This document shows positions 16,398-24,251 of a stretch of DNA of 39,157 nt, piece after piece. Both the position numbers and the translations under genes were made by a program. The DNA comes from DTKY01 sp037440765 (GTDB lineage Bacteria > Acidobacteriota > Terriglobia > Bryobacterales > Bryobacteraceae). The number at the start of each line of letters is the position of its first letter. Position 1 is the first letter of the stretch. The notes under the pieces were generated by a model. The model ran no database searches. It was not told where the DNA came from and worked only from the letters and a program-made list of their open reading frames with translations. The DNA lies in contig JBBITL010000043.1 in the NCBI GenBank assembly GCA_037440765.1, positions 1 to 39,157 of the forward strand, read 5' to 3'.

Positions 16398-16943
16398 ATG
16401 CTGAGCAGAAGAAGCTTGCTCGTTCTGGTGGCGCCCGCGCTGCTGAGTTTTGCTCAGGAGACCGCGCAGGAAGGTGAGAGCCTGGCGCCCTACTACCCGA
16501 CCCCCGAGACGGTCGTGGACAAGATGCTCCAGTTGGGTGGACTTAAGGCCGGGGAGAAGATGTTCGATCTGGGCAGCGGCGACGGCCGGGTCGTCATCAT
16601 GGCGGCCCGCAAGTACCACGCCGACGCCACCGGGATCGAGTTCGACAAGGACCTGGCCCGGCAGAGCTCCGAGCGGATCAAGAGCCTGGATCTGCACAGG
16701 ACGGCCCGTATCATCAACGGGGACATACTCAGACAGGACATCAGTTCCGCGGACCTGGTTACGGTGTACCTGCTGCCCGCCTCCAACGAGAAGATTCGCC
16801 CCATGCTGGAGAAACAGCTCAAGAAGGGCGCGCGGCTGGTGGCGCACGATTTCGAGATACCGGGCTGGCACCCCGTCGAAGTCCAGCAGATCGAGGACGA
16901 CGGGGAAGGGCGCAGCCACACGCTGTACCTGTATAGACGCTAG
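16398..16943 (+). CDS. Exported or membrane-anchored class I methyltransferase (FAM173/ATPSCKMT-like)
   Basis: A 181-residue SAM-dependent methyltransferase. Residues 1-20 form a signal peptide or anchor (RRSLLVLVAPALLSFAQE). The fold then follows: PYYPTPETVVDKML before motif I, DLGSGDGRVV at residues 57-66, acidic motif II (ATGIEFDKDLA), VTVYLLPASNEKIRPML, and GARLVAHDFEIPGWHP. This order and wording resemble the FAM173/ATPSCKMT lysine methyltransferases, which also carry an N-terminal membrane segment and modify membrane proteins such as the ATP synthase c-subunit. Start ATG 16398 has AGGAG seven bases upstream. If fully exported, the enzyme would lack its SAM supply, so an uncleaved anchor facing the cytoplasm is the more sensible reading. 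Followed 10 bases later by a histidine kinase. Confidence 0.8.
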   Translation: MLSRRSLLVLVAPALLSFAQETAQEGESLAPYYPTPETVVDKMLQLGGLKAGEKMFDLGSGDGRVVIMAARKYHADATGIEFDKDLARQSSERIKSLDLHRTARIINGDILRQDISSADLVTVYLLPASNEKIRPMLEKQLKKGARLVAHDFEIPGWHPVEVQQIEDDGEGRSHTLYLYRR

Positions 16944-16953
16944 GTTCCTTCAG

Positions 16954-18111
16954 ATGGATCAGCCCGCGCAGGTCGCCGAGAGCACGGTTGTCTCTAGTTT
17001 GCTGGCCGCCTCCCGGGCCGCCATCGCGCTGGCCATCCTGCTGGTGGAACTGGCGCCGCCCGACTACTCCCAACGGCCGGTGCTGGTCGCCGCGTTCCTG
17101 TTCTCGGGCTACTCGCTCGTCAGCGCCCTGACGCGCCTGGAGGCGCGACCGGGCTTCGAACTGCTGGGGCTGCTTTTTCAGACCATCTTCTTCCTCGTCT
17201 TTTCAGCCTTCAGCGCCATCTCCGGAGTCCTGCTGGGAGGCGCGCTCTTCTGTCACCTGATGCTTTCCTGCCTGCTTACGCAGAGCGCCTGGACCACGGG
17301 CCTGATAGCCGCGGTCTCCAACGGCCTGCTCGCGGTGGCCCGCACCGAGCAGGCGGGAACCCTCTGGCCGGTGACAGCCTGGCTGGGCGTGCTGTCGGTG
17401 GCGGGATCGCTTCACCGTTCACGGCTGGAGCGGCTTCTGGCGGACTGCGCGCTCAGGAGCGGCGAGTGGCGCGCGCAGGCCCGGCGGGCGCGAGACGCCG
17501 AGAGGCAGAAGCTCGCCGGGGACTTCCACGACGGGCCGCTTCAGGGCTTCGCCGGTCTTCAGATGCGGCTGGAGGGCCTGCGGCGGGTGCTGGAGCGCCA
17601 GCCCGAGGCCGCCATGGAGGAGTTGCGCGCGGTTCAGGAACTGGCCCGCAGCCAGGCGGCCGAGATGCGCGCGTTCCTGCGCGCGGTCCGCCCGGTAGAG
17701 GTTGGTGAGGCCGGACTGGCGTCCTCCCTGCGTCAGGCCGTCGCCGAGTTTCAGAAGCACACTGGAATCACCGCCACGTTTCTGAGCGAGGGTTCGCCGG
17801 GCGCCGGCCCGGAGGCTCGCTCGGCCGAGGTGGTGCAGATCCTGAGGGAGGCCTTGAACAACGTGGCGAAACACTCCCAGGCCACCCGTGTCGCCGTCAC
17901 CGCGCGCGGCGATACCGGTCAGACAGAGATAAAGGTCGAAGACAACGGGGTGGGCTTCCCTTTCAGCGGCACTTACACCCTCGAAGAACTCGACCTGCTC
18001 CGGCTCGGGCCGGCCAGCATCCGGATCAGGTTGCGCTCGCTGGGAGGCAAGCTGGTGCTGGAGAGCCGCCCGCAGCGCGGCGCTTCTCTTACGGTGCAGA
18101 TACCGGCATGA
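16954..18111 (+). CDS. NarL/DesK-type sensor histidine kinase
   Basis: A 385-residue membrane kinase. Residues about 15-150 hold four to five hydrophobic segments with no periplasmic sensor domain, so sensing is probably within the membrane. The HisKA_3-type dimerisation helix contains the phosphoacceptor His192 in DFHDGPLQGF. The ATPase domain follows with the N box (REALNNVAKHSQA), G1 box (VEDNGVGF) and a final G2-like segment (RIRLRSLGGKLVLES). The expected LuxR-type response regulator is not adjacent, so it is an orphan kinase. ATG 16954 is ten bases after the methyltransferase stop. An in-frame extension to 16450 is out-of-phase reading of the methyltransferase gene and is excluded. Its stop overlaps the next start as ATGA. 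Confidence 0.88.
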   Translation: MDQPAQVAESTVVSSLLAASRAAIALAILLVELAPPDYSQRPVLVAAFLFSGYSLVSALTRLEARPGFELLGLLFQTIFFLVFSAFSAISGVLLGGALFCHLMLSCLLTQSAWTTGLIAAVSNGLLAVARTEQAGTLWPVTAWLGVLSVAGSLHRSRLERLLADCALRSGEWRAQARRARDAERQKLAGDFHDGPLQGFAGLQMRLEGLRRVLERQPEAAMEELRAVQELARSQAAEMRAFLRAVRPVEVGEAGLASSLRQAVAEFQKHTGITATFLSEGSPGAGPEARSAEVVQILREALNNVAKHSQATRVAVTARGDTGQTEIKVEDNGVGFPFSGTYTLEELDLLRLGPASIRIRLRSLGGKLVLESRPQRGASLTVQIPA

Positions 18112-19112
18112 GGCTCGCCCCCGCTGCCGTCCTTTTGCTTCTGCTGACCGGTTGCTCCAGCCACACTACCTTCAGCCTTCCCACGCAACCAGGCGGCCCG
18201 GAGATGTCCTTTAGCTGGAGAGCCGGCGCACTGCCCGTGCTGGGGCGGGGGGGGGCGGGAGAGTGGGACAGCGTTGACGCACTGAACCCGTCGGTCGTCA
18301 AGGCCGCCGGAACCTACTTCAACCTCTACTCCGGCTACGACGGCCGGACTTGGCACACGGGCCTGGCGTCGTCCGACGACGGGCTGAGCTGGACCAGGCT
18401 GGGCAAGGTTCTGTCACCTGGCCCGGCCGCCTGGGAGGGCAGCTACATCGCCGCCAACGGCCACGTGCTGGCCTCGGGAGGGGAGTTCCTCTACTGGTAC
18501 CAGGCCGGCGCCCCGCCTGCAATCGGCCTGGCCCGCTCCGCGGACGGGCGCCGCTGGGTCAAACACGAGGACCCCGTCCTGAGGCCCGGCCCTCGCGGCA
18601 GTTGGGACGAGCGCGGGGTGGCGGACCCCTACGTGGTCCAGGCCGGCGGCCTCTACTACATGTACTTCCTGGGGCAGGACCGCGCCAGGCGGCAGCGGTT
18701 GGGCGTGGCCCGCTCCGCGGACGGAGTCCGCTGGCAGCGGTTCCTCGCCAATCCGATCCTGGAACTGGGCGAGGCGGGCGCCTTCGATGAGAACGGCCTC
18801 GGGGAGCCGGCGGTCTGGGCCTCGCACGGCCGCTACTGGATGCTGTACACGGGCCGCGACCGGCGGGAGCGCCGCCGCATGGGCCTGGCCTGGTCGCTGG
18901 ACGGCGTGCGGTGGACGCGGCTGCCTGCGCGCACAGTTGTCTCGGGCTCGGAGCCCTGGAACTCCAAGGTCGTCTGCGACGCCTCGGTGCTCGTGGAGGA
19001 CGGCGTCATACGGGTCTGGTACGGCGGCGGCAACGTAGCGGCTCCGGCCGAGAACCTGAACGGCGCCATAGGCTACGCGGTGCTGGAGCCGGCGGATGCT
19101 AACCTGGACTGA
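18108..19112 (+). CDS. Lipoprotein with five-bladed glycosidase-like beta-propeller (GH43/GH32/GH130-like)
   Basis: A 334-residue lipoprotein. The signal sequence ends in the lipobox LLTG-Cys16. The body repeats a blade pattern typical of glycoside hydrolase families 43, 32, 68 and 130: WHTGLASSDDGLSWTRLG, IGLARSADGRRWVKHEDPVL, LGVARSADGVRWQRFLANPIL and MGLAWSLDGVRWTRL, with ADPYV and GEPAV at blade starts. Such propellers act on or bind carbohydrate; a complete acid/base triad is not assignable by eye. A run of nine G at 18247-18255 lies in the coding frame around residue 48 and is a possible slippage point. It overlaps the kinase stop by four bases and is followed without gap by bshA. Confidence 0.82.
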   Translation: MRLAPAAVLLLLLTGCSSHTTFSLPTQPGGPEMSFSWRAGALPVLGRGGAGEWDSVDALNPSVVKAAGTYFNLYSGYDGRTWHTGLASSDDGLSWTRLGKVLSPGPAAWEGSYIAANGHVLASGGEFLYWYQAGAPPAIGLARSADGRRWVKHEDPVLRPGPRGSWDERGVADPYVVQAGGLYYMYFLGQDRARRQRLGVARSADGVRWQRFLANPILELGEAGAFDENGLGEPAVWASHGRYWMLYTGRDRRERRRMGLAWSLDGVRWTRLPARTVVSGSEPWNSKVVCDASVLVEDGVIRVWYGGGNVAAPAENLNGAIGYAVLEPADANLD

Positions 19113-20240
19113 GTGAAGATCGGAATCACCTGCTACCCGACCTACGGCGGAAGCGGCATCGTGGCCACCGAGCTTGGCTCCGAGCTCGCCAACCGGGGGC
19201 ACGACGTACACTTCATCACCTACGCCAATCCCATTCGCCTGGATCCCGAGCAGCCCGGGGTTCACTACCATGAAGTGGAAGTCTCCACATACCCGCTGTT
19301 CCAGTTCCCGCCGTACTCGCTGGCGCTGGCCAGCCGCATGGCGGAGGTCGCCGAGTTGTACGCGCTGGACCTGCTGCACGTCCACTACGCCGTGCCGCAC
19401 TCCATCTCGGCGTTGCTCGCGCGCAGCATGACGGCGCCACGGCGGCGGCTTCCCTTCATCACCACCTTGCACGGGACCGACATCACCCTGGTGGGGGCCG
19501 ACCGCTCCTACTTCCCGATCACGAAGTTCTCCATCGAACAATCCGACGGGGTCACCACCGTCAGCGAGGACCTGCGCGCCAGGACCGTGGATGTGTTCGG
19601 CGTGCGCAACGAGATTCGCGTGATTCACAACTTCGTGAACTGCGAGATATACCGCCCGGCGCGCTTCGGGCGCCCGGAGAACCCCTACTCGCCGCCGGGC
19701 GAAAAGGTGCTGATGCACATCTCGAACTTCCGGCCGGTGAAGCGCGTGCAGGACTGTATCCACATCCTGGCGGCGGCGCGCAAGCAGACGCCGGCGCACC
19801 TGCTGATGGTGGGTGACGGACCGGAGCGGAGTCCGGCCGAGAGCCTGGCCCACGAGCTGGGGCTGGAGCGGCACGTGACGTTTCTGGGCAAACAGAACCA
19901 CATCGAGCGGCTGCTGCCGCTGGCCGACGTGCTGCTGCTGCCTAGCCAGATGGAGTCGTTCGGGCTGGTGGCGCTGGAGGCGATGGCCTGCGGGGTCCCC
20001 ACAGTGTCCACCAGGGTGGGCGGCGTTCCGGAACTGATCACTCACGGCCGCGACGGCTTCCTGGAGGAAGTGGGAGACATCGCGGCGCAAGCGGCGCGCG
20101 TCTGTGAGCTGGCCACCGATCCGGCGCTGCACTCGCGCATGTCGGACGCGGCCCGCTCAACGGCGGTGTCGCGGTTTTGCAGCACCATGGTGATCCCCGA
20201 ATACGAGCGCTACTACCAGGAGATCTGCGCCCGGCAGTGA
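19113..20240 (+). CDS. bshA: N-acetyl-alpha-D-glucosaminyl L-malate synthase (bacillithiol pathway)
   Basis: A 375-residue GT4-family glycosyltransferase that joins UDP-GlcNAc and L-malate, the first step of bacillithiol synthesis. The N-terminus KIGITCYPTYGGSGIVATELG and the following HDVHFITY are diagnostic of BshA. HVHYAVPHSISALLAR, TTLHGTDITLVG and the donor-binding MESFGLVALEAMACGVP motif (E-x7-E) are all present. The start is a GTG directly after the TGA of the lipoprotein gene. Neither bshB (deacetylase) nor bshC (cysteine ligase) is in the window, so the rest of the pathway must be encoded elsewhere. Confidence 0.93.
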   Translation: MKIGITCYPTYGGSGIVATELGSELANRGHDVHFITYANPIRLDPEQPGVHYHEVEVSTYPLFQFPPYSLALASRMAEVAELYALDLLHVHYAVPHSISALLARSMTAPRRRLPFITTLHGTDITLVGADRSYFPITKFSIEQSDGVTTVSEDLRARTVDVFGVRNEIRVIHNFVNCEIYRPARFGRPENPYSPPGEKVLMHISNFRPVKRVQDCIHILAAARKQTPAHLLMVGDGPERSPAESLAHELGLERHVTFLGKQNHIERLLPLADVLLLPSQMESFGLVALEAMACGVPTVSTRVGGVPELITHGRDGFLEEVGDIAAQAARVCELATDPALHSRMSDAARSTAVSRFCSTMVIPEYERYYQEICARQ

Positions 20241-20277
20241 CTTGACTTGGCCCGGCCAGAGGACTGAGCATACGGCC

Positions 20278-21159
20278 ATGAGAGCGAGAGAGTTACTCCT
20301 CCTGCTGTTGTCCGCTGCGGCCGGCCTGGCGCAGCTTGAAGACGCCAGGGTGATCCCGCTGTGGGAAGACGGCGCGCCGGGAGCGTTGGGGGCCGAGGAT
20401 CGCGATAGACCCACGCTCACGCACTATCAAGCCTATGGCCGCCAGACGGCGGGGACGGCCGTGATCGTGGCGCCCGGCGGCGGCTACGGGGCGCTGGCCG
20501 CCAACCACGAGGGACGCCAGGTTGCCAACTACCTGAACGCCTTGGGCGTAACCGCGTTTGTTCTGAGGTACCGGCTGGGGCCGCGCTATCGCCATCCCGT
20601 CCCGCTGGGCGACGCGCAGCGGGCCATCCGTCTGGTGCGGGCGCGGGCCGCCGAGTTCGGCGTATCACCGGACCGCATAGGAATGATGGGCTTCTCGGCG
20701 GGAGGGCACCTGACCTCCACCGCGGGGACGCATTTCGACGACGGGAACCCGGCCGCCGCCGATCCGATCGGCCGCCTGAGCAGCCGGCCGGACTTCCTGA
20801 TCCTGGGCTATCCGGTCATCTCGTTCACCGCTGCTTACACGCACAAGGGGTCGGTCGCGAACCTGCTGGGGGAGAATCCCGACCCGAAGCTGTTGGAGGA
20901 CCTTTCCAGCGAGTCGCGCGTGACCGCCGGGACCCCTCCCACGTTCCTGTTCCATACCAGCGCCGACACGGGCGTGCCCCCCGAGAACAGCGTGGCTTTC
21001 TACCTGGCCCTGCGCAAGGCGGGCGTGGCGGCCGAGATGCACATCTTCGAGAAGGGTCCGCACGGCGTCGGACTGGCCATGCAGGACCCGGCGCTGGCCG
21101 AGTGGCCCAGGTTGCTCGCCAACTGGCTGCGCGGAAGGGGCCTGCTGACGAAGAACTGA
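20278..21159 (+). CDS. Exported alpha/beta-hydrolase (acetyl-xylan-esterase / BD-FAE-like)
   Basis: A 293-residue esterase with a signal peptide (residues 1-18, LLLLLLSAAAGLAQ). The alpha/beta-hydrolase fold is clear: oxyanion loop VIVAPGGGYGALA, nucleophile Ser140 in GMMGFSAGGHL, Asp230 in HTSADTGVPPEN and His262 in KGPHGVGL. PGGGY and the overall layout resemble bacterial carbohydrate esterases annotated as xylanase or acetyl-xylan esterase, so it may remove acyl groups from plant polysaccharides outside the cytoplasm. ATG 20278 is chosen because the signal peptide starts there; an upstream in-frame ATG at 20242 adds 12 non-signal residues. It is the last plus-strand gene of the cluster and is convergent with the ABC permease, two bases apart. 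Confidence 0.88.
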   Translation: MRARELLLLLLSAAAGLAQLEDARVIPLWEDGAPGALGAEDRDRPTLTHYQAYGRQTAGTAVIVAPGGGYGALAANHEGRQVANYLNALGVTAFVLRYRLGPRYRHPVPLGDAQRAIRLVRARAAEFGVSPDRIGMMGFSAGGHLTSTAGTHFDDGNPAAADPIGRLSSRPDFLILGYPVISFTAAYTHKGSVANLLGENPDPKLLEDLSSESRVTAGTPPTFLFHTSADTGVPPENSVAFYLALRKAGVAAEMHIFEKGPHGVGLAMQDPALAEWPRLLANWLRGRGLLTKN

Positions 21160-21161
21160 AC

Positions 21162-21908
21162 TCAGGCCGAACTCGCCTTGCCGCGGCGGTTGGCGGCGAG
21201 GATGGAGGCCGTCAGCAGCGCCGCCGCGCACAGGGCCGTTAGGCCGACGCTGAGCCGCAGTCCCGGCAGGCCCGCCGTGGCGCCGGGATTGAGCAGGTGT
21301 TGCAGCGAAGCCTGAGTGTAAGCCAGAGGATTCACGGTCATTACCACCCGGATCCAACCGTGGGCCTTCTCGGGCGTGAACAACGCGCCCGACATCATCC
21401 ACAGCGGGAACAGAACCAGGTTCATGACCGCGTGGAAGCCCTGGGACGACTCCATGTGCCAGGCGATGAGAAATCCCATCAGCGTGAAGGTGAGCGAGAT
21501 CAGAAAGACCACGCCCACGGCCTGAACCAGCGCCAGCGGCGTGAGCCAGACGCCGGTCAGCGGCCCGAAGGCCATGAGGATAAGCCCTTGCAGCCAGGCC
21601 AGGGTGGCCGACCCCAGGGTCTTGCCCAGCACCATGGAGCTGCGCGGCGCCGGCGACACCAGCATCGAGAGCAGAAACCCTTCCCTCCGGTCCTCGATCA
21701 GCGACATGGTCGAGAACACGGCCGAGACCATGACCGTCAGCGTCAGCGCGCCCGGAAAGAAAAAGGCCAGGTCGCCGAAGCCGCTCCCCAGGATCAGCCA
21801 GAACACCAGCGGAGAGCCGACGAAGCCGAGCACACGCGCCTTCTCGCGCCAGAAGCGCACCAGTTCGCGTTGCCACAGCGTCGCGACCGGCAGCCAGAAG
21901 AGAGTCAT
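21162..21908 (-). CDS. ABC-2 type exporter permease
   Basis: A 248-residue membrane protein of the ABC-2 permease family (NodJ/DrrB-like) with six predicted transmembrane segments. It has the conserved cytoplasmic stretch between helices (STMSLIEDRREGFLLSMLVSP) and the late MSGALFTPEKAHGW and VNPLAYTQASLQHLL motifs of the family. It works with the ATPase encoded upstream, whose stop overlaps this start as ATGA. The cargo cannot be told; relatives export drugs, polysaccharides or lipids. Confidence 0.92.
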   Translation of the reverse strand: MTLFWLPVATLWQRELVRFWREKARVLGFVGSPLVFWLILGSGFGDLAFFFPGALTLTVMVSAVFSTMSLIEDRREGFLLSMLVSPAPRSSMVLGKTLGSATLAWLQGLILMAFGPLTGVWLTPLALVQAVGVVFLISLTFTLMGFLIAWHMESSQGFHAVMNLVLFPLWMMSGALFTPEKAHGWIRVVMTVNPLAYTQASLQHLLNPGATAGLPGLRLSVGLTALCAAALLTASILAANRRGKASSA

Positions 21909-22816
21909 TCGGTAATGGAAGCCCCCGTCTCGTCGAGAAAGACGTCCTCCAGGGTCGGCTTGTGCAGCGCCACCGACCGTATGAGGCCCGGGAACGCCTC
22001 CACCACCTCGGTGGTGAACCGGTGGCCGTTGGCGATCTCCACCCTCAGCGCGCCGGCCGACACGCGCGGGTCCACTCCGAACCGCGCGGCTATCTCTTCC
22101 CGCAGTGCTTCGGGCTCGGCGATGTCCAGCACCACCACGTCGCCGCCTATCCTGGCCTTGAGCGCCGCCGGCGCGCCCTCGGCCACGGCGCGGCCCTGGT
22201 GCAGCAGCAGCAGCCTGTCACAGCGGTCGGCCTCATCCAGTATGTGCGTGGTCAGCAGCACCGTGACGCCGTGGGCGGCCCTCAGCTCCTCGATGTACTG
22301 CCACAGTTCGCGCCGCGCGCCGGGGTCCAGGCCGGTGGAGGGCTCGTCCATCAGCAGAACCTCGGGCTGGTGGAGCAGGGCCTTGGCCACCTCCACCCGT
22401 CTGCGCAGGCCCCCTGAGAGGGAGTCCACCAGCTCGTCGCGCCTCGCGGCCAGCCCCAGGCGCGCCAGCACCTCCTCCAGCCGGGCTTTGAGCGGCGCGC
22501 CCCTGAGCCCGTACAGGCGGCCCTGCGCCCTGAGGTTCTCCCCCACCGAGAGCTTGCGGTCCAGGCTCTGCGACTGGAAAATCACGCCCATGCACCGCCG
22601 CACCTTGTCCGGTTGCGCCGCCACGTCGAAGCCGGCCACGCTGGCGCGGCCGGCGCCGGGAGTCATCATTGTCGACAGGATGCGGAACAATGTGGACTTG
22701 CCGCTGCCGTTCGGCCCCAGCAGCCCGAAGATCTCGCCAGGGCGCACCTCCAGACTCACCGACTCCAGGGCCCGGCGGCCGTTGTAGCTATGCGTCACGT
22801 TGTCGACGGAAACCAT
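21905..22816 (-). CDS. ABC exporter ATP-binding protein (DrrA/NodI-like)
   Basis: A 303-residue ATPase. Walker A GPNGSGKST, Q-loop FQSQSLD, signature LSGGLRRRV, Walker B VLLMDEPSTGLDP and switch TTHILDEAD are intact. The C-terminal about 80 residues form the accessory domain typical of DrrA/CcmA-type exporters and end with HKPTLEDVFLDETG. It pairs with the downstream permease. No good Shine-Dalgarno sequence precedes the ATG at 22816. The 78 bases to the next gene contain no clear signal. Confidence 0.94.
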   Translation of the reverse strand: MVSVDNVTHSYNGRRALESVSLEVRPGEIFGLLGPNGSGKSTLFRILSTMMTPGAGRASVAGFDVAAQPDKVRRCMGVIFQSQSLDRKLSVGENLRAQGRLYGLRGAPLKARLEEVLARLGLAARRDELVDSLSGGLRRRVEVAKALLHQPEVLLMDEPSTGLDPGARRELWQYIEELRAAHGVTVLLTTHILDEADRCDRLLLLHQGRAVAEGAPAALKARIGGDVVVLDIAEPEALREEIAARFGVDPRVSAGALRVEIANGHRFTTEVVEAFPGLIRSVALHKPTLEDVFLDETGASITE

Positions 22817-22894
22817 GGAGGTTCGCGGCGCTCAACCAGATAAGATGTCGGGCCGGTGCGCTTGGGCTCATCACACCGGCGTGCCCCGGAACCC

Positions 22895-24136
22895 TCAGTC
22901 GAACCAGGCCGTGCCGGGCCGGACCATCTTCCGGACGGCGTCGTCGTCCATTTCCAGCCCGATTCCGGGCCGGTCTGGAACCGTGATATAGCCCTTCTCG
23001 ATGATCTCCCCCTGCTTGACGTACTGTTTCCAGCGGGTCAGCCGGGCCGGGGGATGGCTCCAGTGCCATTCGAGAACAAGGGCGTTGGGGATCGCCGCCA
23101 TCACGTGGCAGGAGGCCATTGTGCCGATGGGCGAAGCCTGGGCGTGCGGCGCCATGGGGATGTAGTAGGTGTGCGCCATGTCGGCGATCTTGCGCGACTC
23201 CAGCAGCCCGCCGCACTTCTGGATGTCAGGCATGATGATATCGACCGCCTGCTTCTCCAGCAGTTCGCGGAAGCCGTGGCGCAGGAACAGGTTCTCTCCC
23301 GCGCATATGGGGGTGCTCGTCGACTGGCGCACGTCGCGCATGGCGTCCACGTTCTCCGGCGGCACCGGCTCCTCCAGCCACAGCAGCCGGAAAGGCTCCA
23401 GTTCCTTGGCCATGCGCTTGCCCGATCCCAGGTCGAAGCGTCCGTGCATGTCCACGGCCAGCTCGATCCTGCTCGGGAGCGACTCGCGCATGAAGCGCAC
23501 CTTGTCCACCATGTTGTCTATTTCCTGGTTGTTCGCCGTCCAGTTGACGCGGTCAAAGCGCGCCGGGTCGGCGGCGTCGTCGATGTCTATCTTGGCGGCG
23601 GTGAAGCCCATGTCGATGATCTGGGCGATGTACCGCTTGGCTTCCGGATCGCGGCGGTTGTTGGTGCCGGAGTCGCAGTAGAGGCGGACGCGGTCCCTCA
23701 CCTTGCCGCCCATCAATTGGTAAACCGGCAGGCCCAGGGCTTTGCCCGCCAGGTCCCAGAGCGCAATCTCCACGGCGCCCAGGGCGGTTACGTACTGGCC
23801 CGATTGCGCGCCCGCGAAGATGCCCGCCGTGCGTATGCGCTCCCAGATGGCCTCGATGTTGAGGGGGTTCTGCCCCATGAGGAAGTTCCGGAAGCCCTGG
23901 ATTATGGCGGCCGCACCGCTTACCGAATCCACGCCCTCGCCGTCGCCGAAGATTCCCTGGTCGGTGTAGACTCTGACGTGAATCCCCTGCGTGTAAGCCG
24001 TCTTGACGTCCGTGATTTTCAGCCTTGGCCGCTGGCCGGGAGTGCTGGCGGACTGAATCGCCGCTGACAGGCCCTGCAGGCTGAACGCGCCGGCCAGCCC
24101 TGCGCCGGCGCCACTGAGAAACGATCTGCGTTGCAT
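22895..24136 (-). CDS. Exported mandelate racemase / acid-sugar dehydratase-like enolase-superfamily enzyme
   Basis: A 413-residue enzyme of the enolase superfamily, galactonate/mannonate-dehydratase-like branch. The N-terminus MQRRSFLSGAGAGLAGA is a Tat-type twin-arginine signal, so a folded enzyme is exported. The capping domain leads to the barrel, where the three metal ligands are visible: Asp in AVDMHGR, Glu in WLEEPV and Glu in CAGENL. His in DMHGR and MAPHAQASP are the likely acid/base residues, as in acid-sugar dehydratases. The exact sugar acid cannot be told. Start ATG 24136 is preceded by AGGAGAGGA, and by a consensus -10 further up. Monocistronic, divergent from the TldD-like gene. 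Confidence 0.88.
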   Translation of the reverse strand: MQRRSFLSGAGAGLAGAFSLQGLSAAIQSASTPGQRPRLKITDVKTAYTQGIHVRVYTDQGIFGDGEGVDSVSGAAAIIQGFRNFLMGQNPLNIEAIWERIRTAGIFAGAQSGQYVTALGAVEIALWDLAGKALGLPVYQLMGGKVRDRVRLYCDSGTNNRRDPEAKRYIAQIIDMGFTAAKIDIDDAADPARFDRVNWTANNQEIDNMVDKVRFMRESLPSRIELAVDMHGRFDLGSGKRMAKELEPFRLLWLEEPVPPENVDAMRDVRQSTSTPICAGENLFLRHGFRELLEKQAVDIIMPDIQKCGGLLESRKIADMAHTYYIPMAPHAQASPIGTMASCHVMAAIPNALVLEWHWSHPPARLTRWKQYVKQGEIIEKGYITVPDRPGIGLEMDDDAVRKMVRPGTAWFD

Positions 24137-24180
24137 CGAAGTCCTCTCCTTCCGTTGGATGACGCTGACCAAGTGGAGTG

Positions 24181-24186
24181 ATTATA
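24181..24186 (-). promoter_or_regulatory. Consensus -10 (TATAAT) of the enolase-superfamily gene
   Basis: On the minus strand a perfect TATAAT lies 44 bases before the ATG at 24136, giving a leader of about 38 bases that includes the AGGAGAGGA ribosome binding site. The -35 (TTTCGC at 17-base spacing) is weak. Confidence 0.55.
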
Positions 24187-24251
24187 CACCGGGCGGCAGC
24201 GGTGCGAAAGTCTTCCGGGGCCTGGAATCGCCTCCATGCTATGCTGGGGGC

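Noticed and set aside
16450..16953. In-frame upstream extension of the histidine kinase.
   Set aside because: It is the methyltransferase gene read out of phase; the ATG at 16954 directly precedes the membrane region.
18241..18260. Frameshift suspicion at the G-rich run in the lipoprotein gene.
   Set aside because: The frame is continuous through the run and the blade pattern follows in the same frame, so the gene is intact as given.
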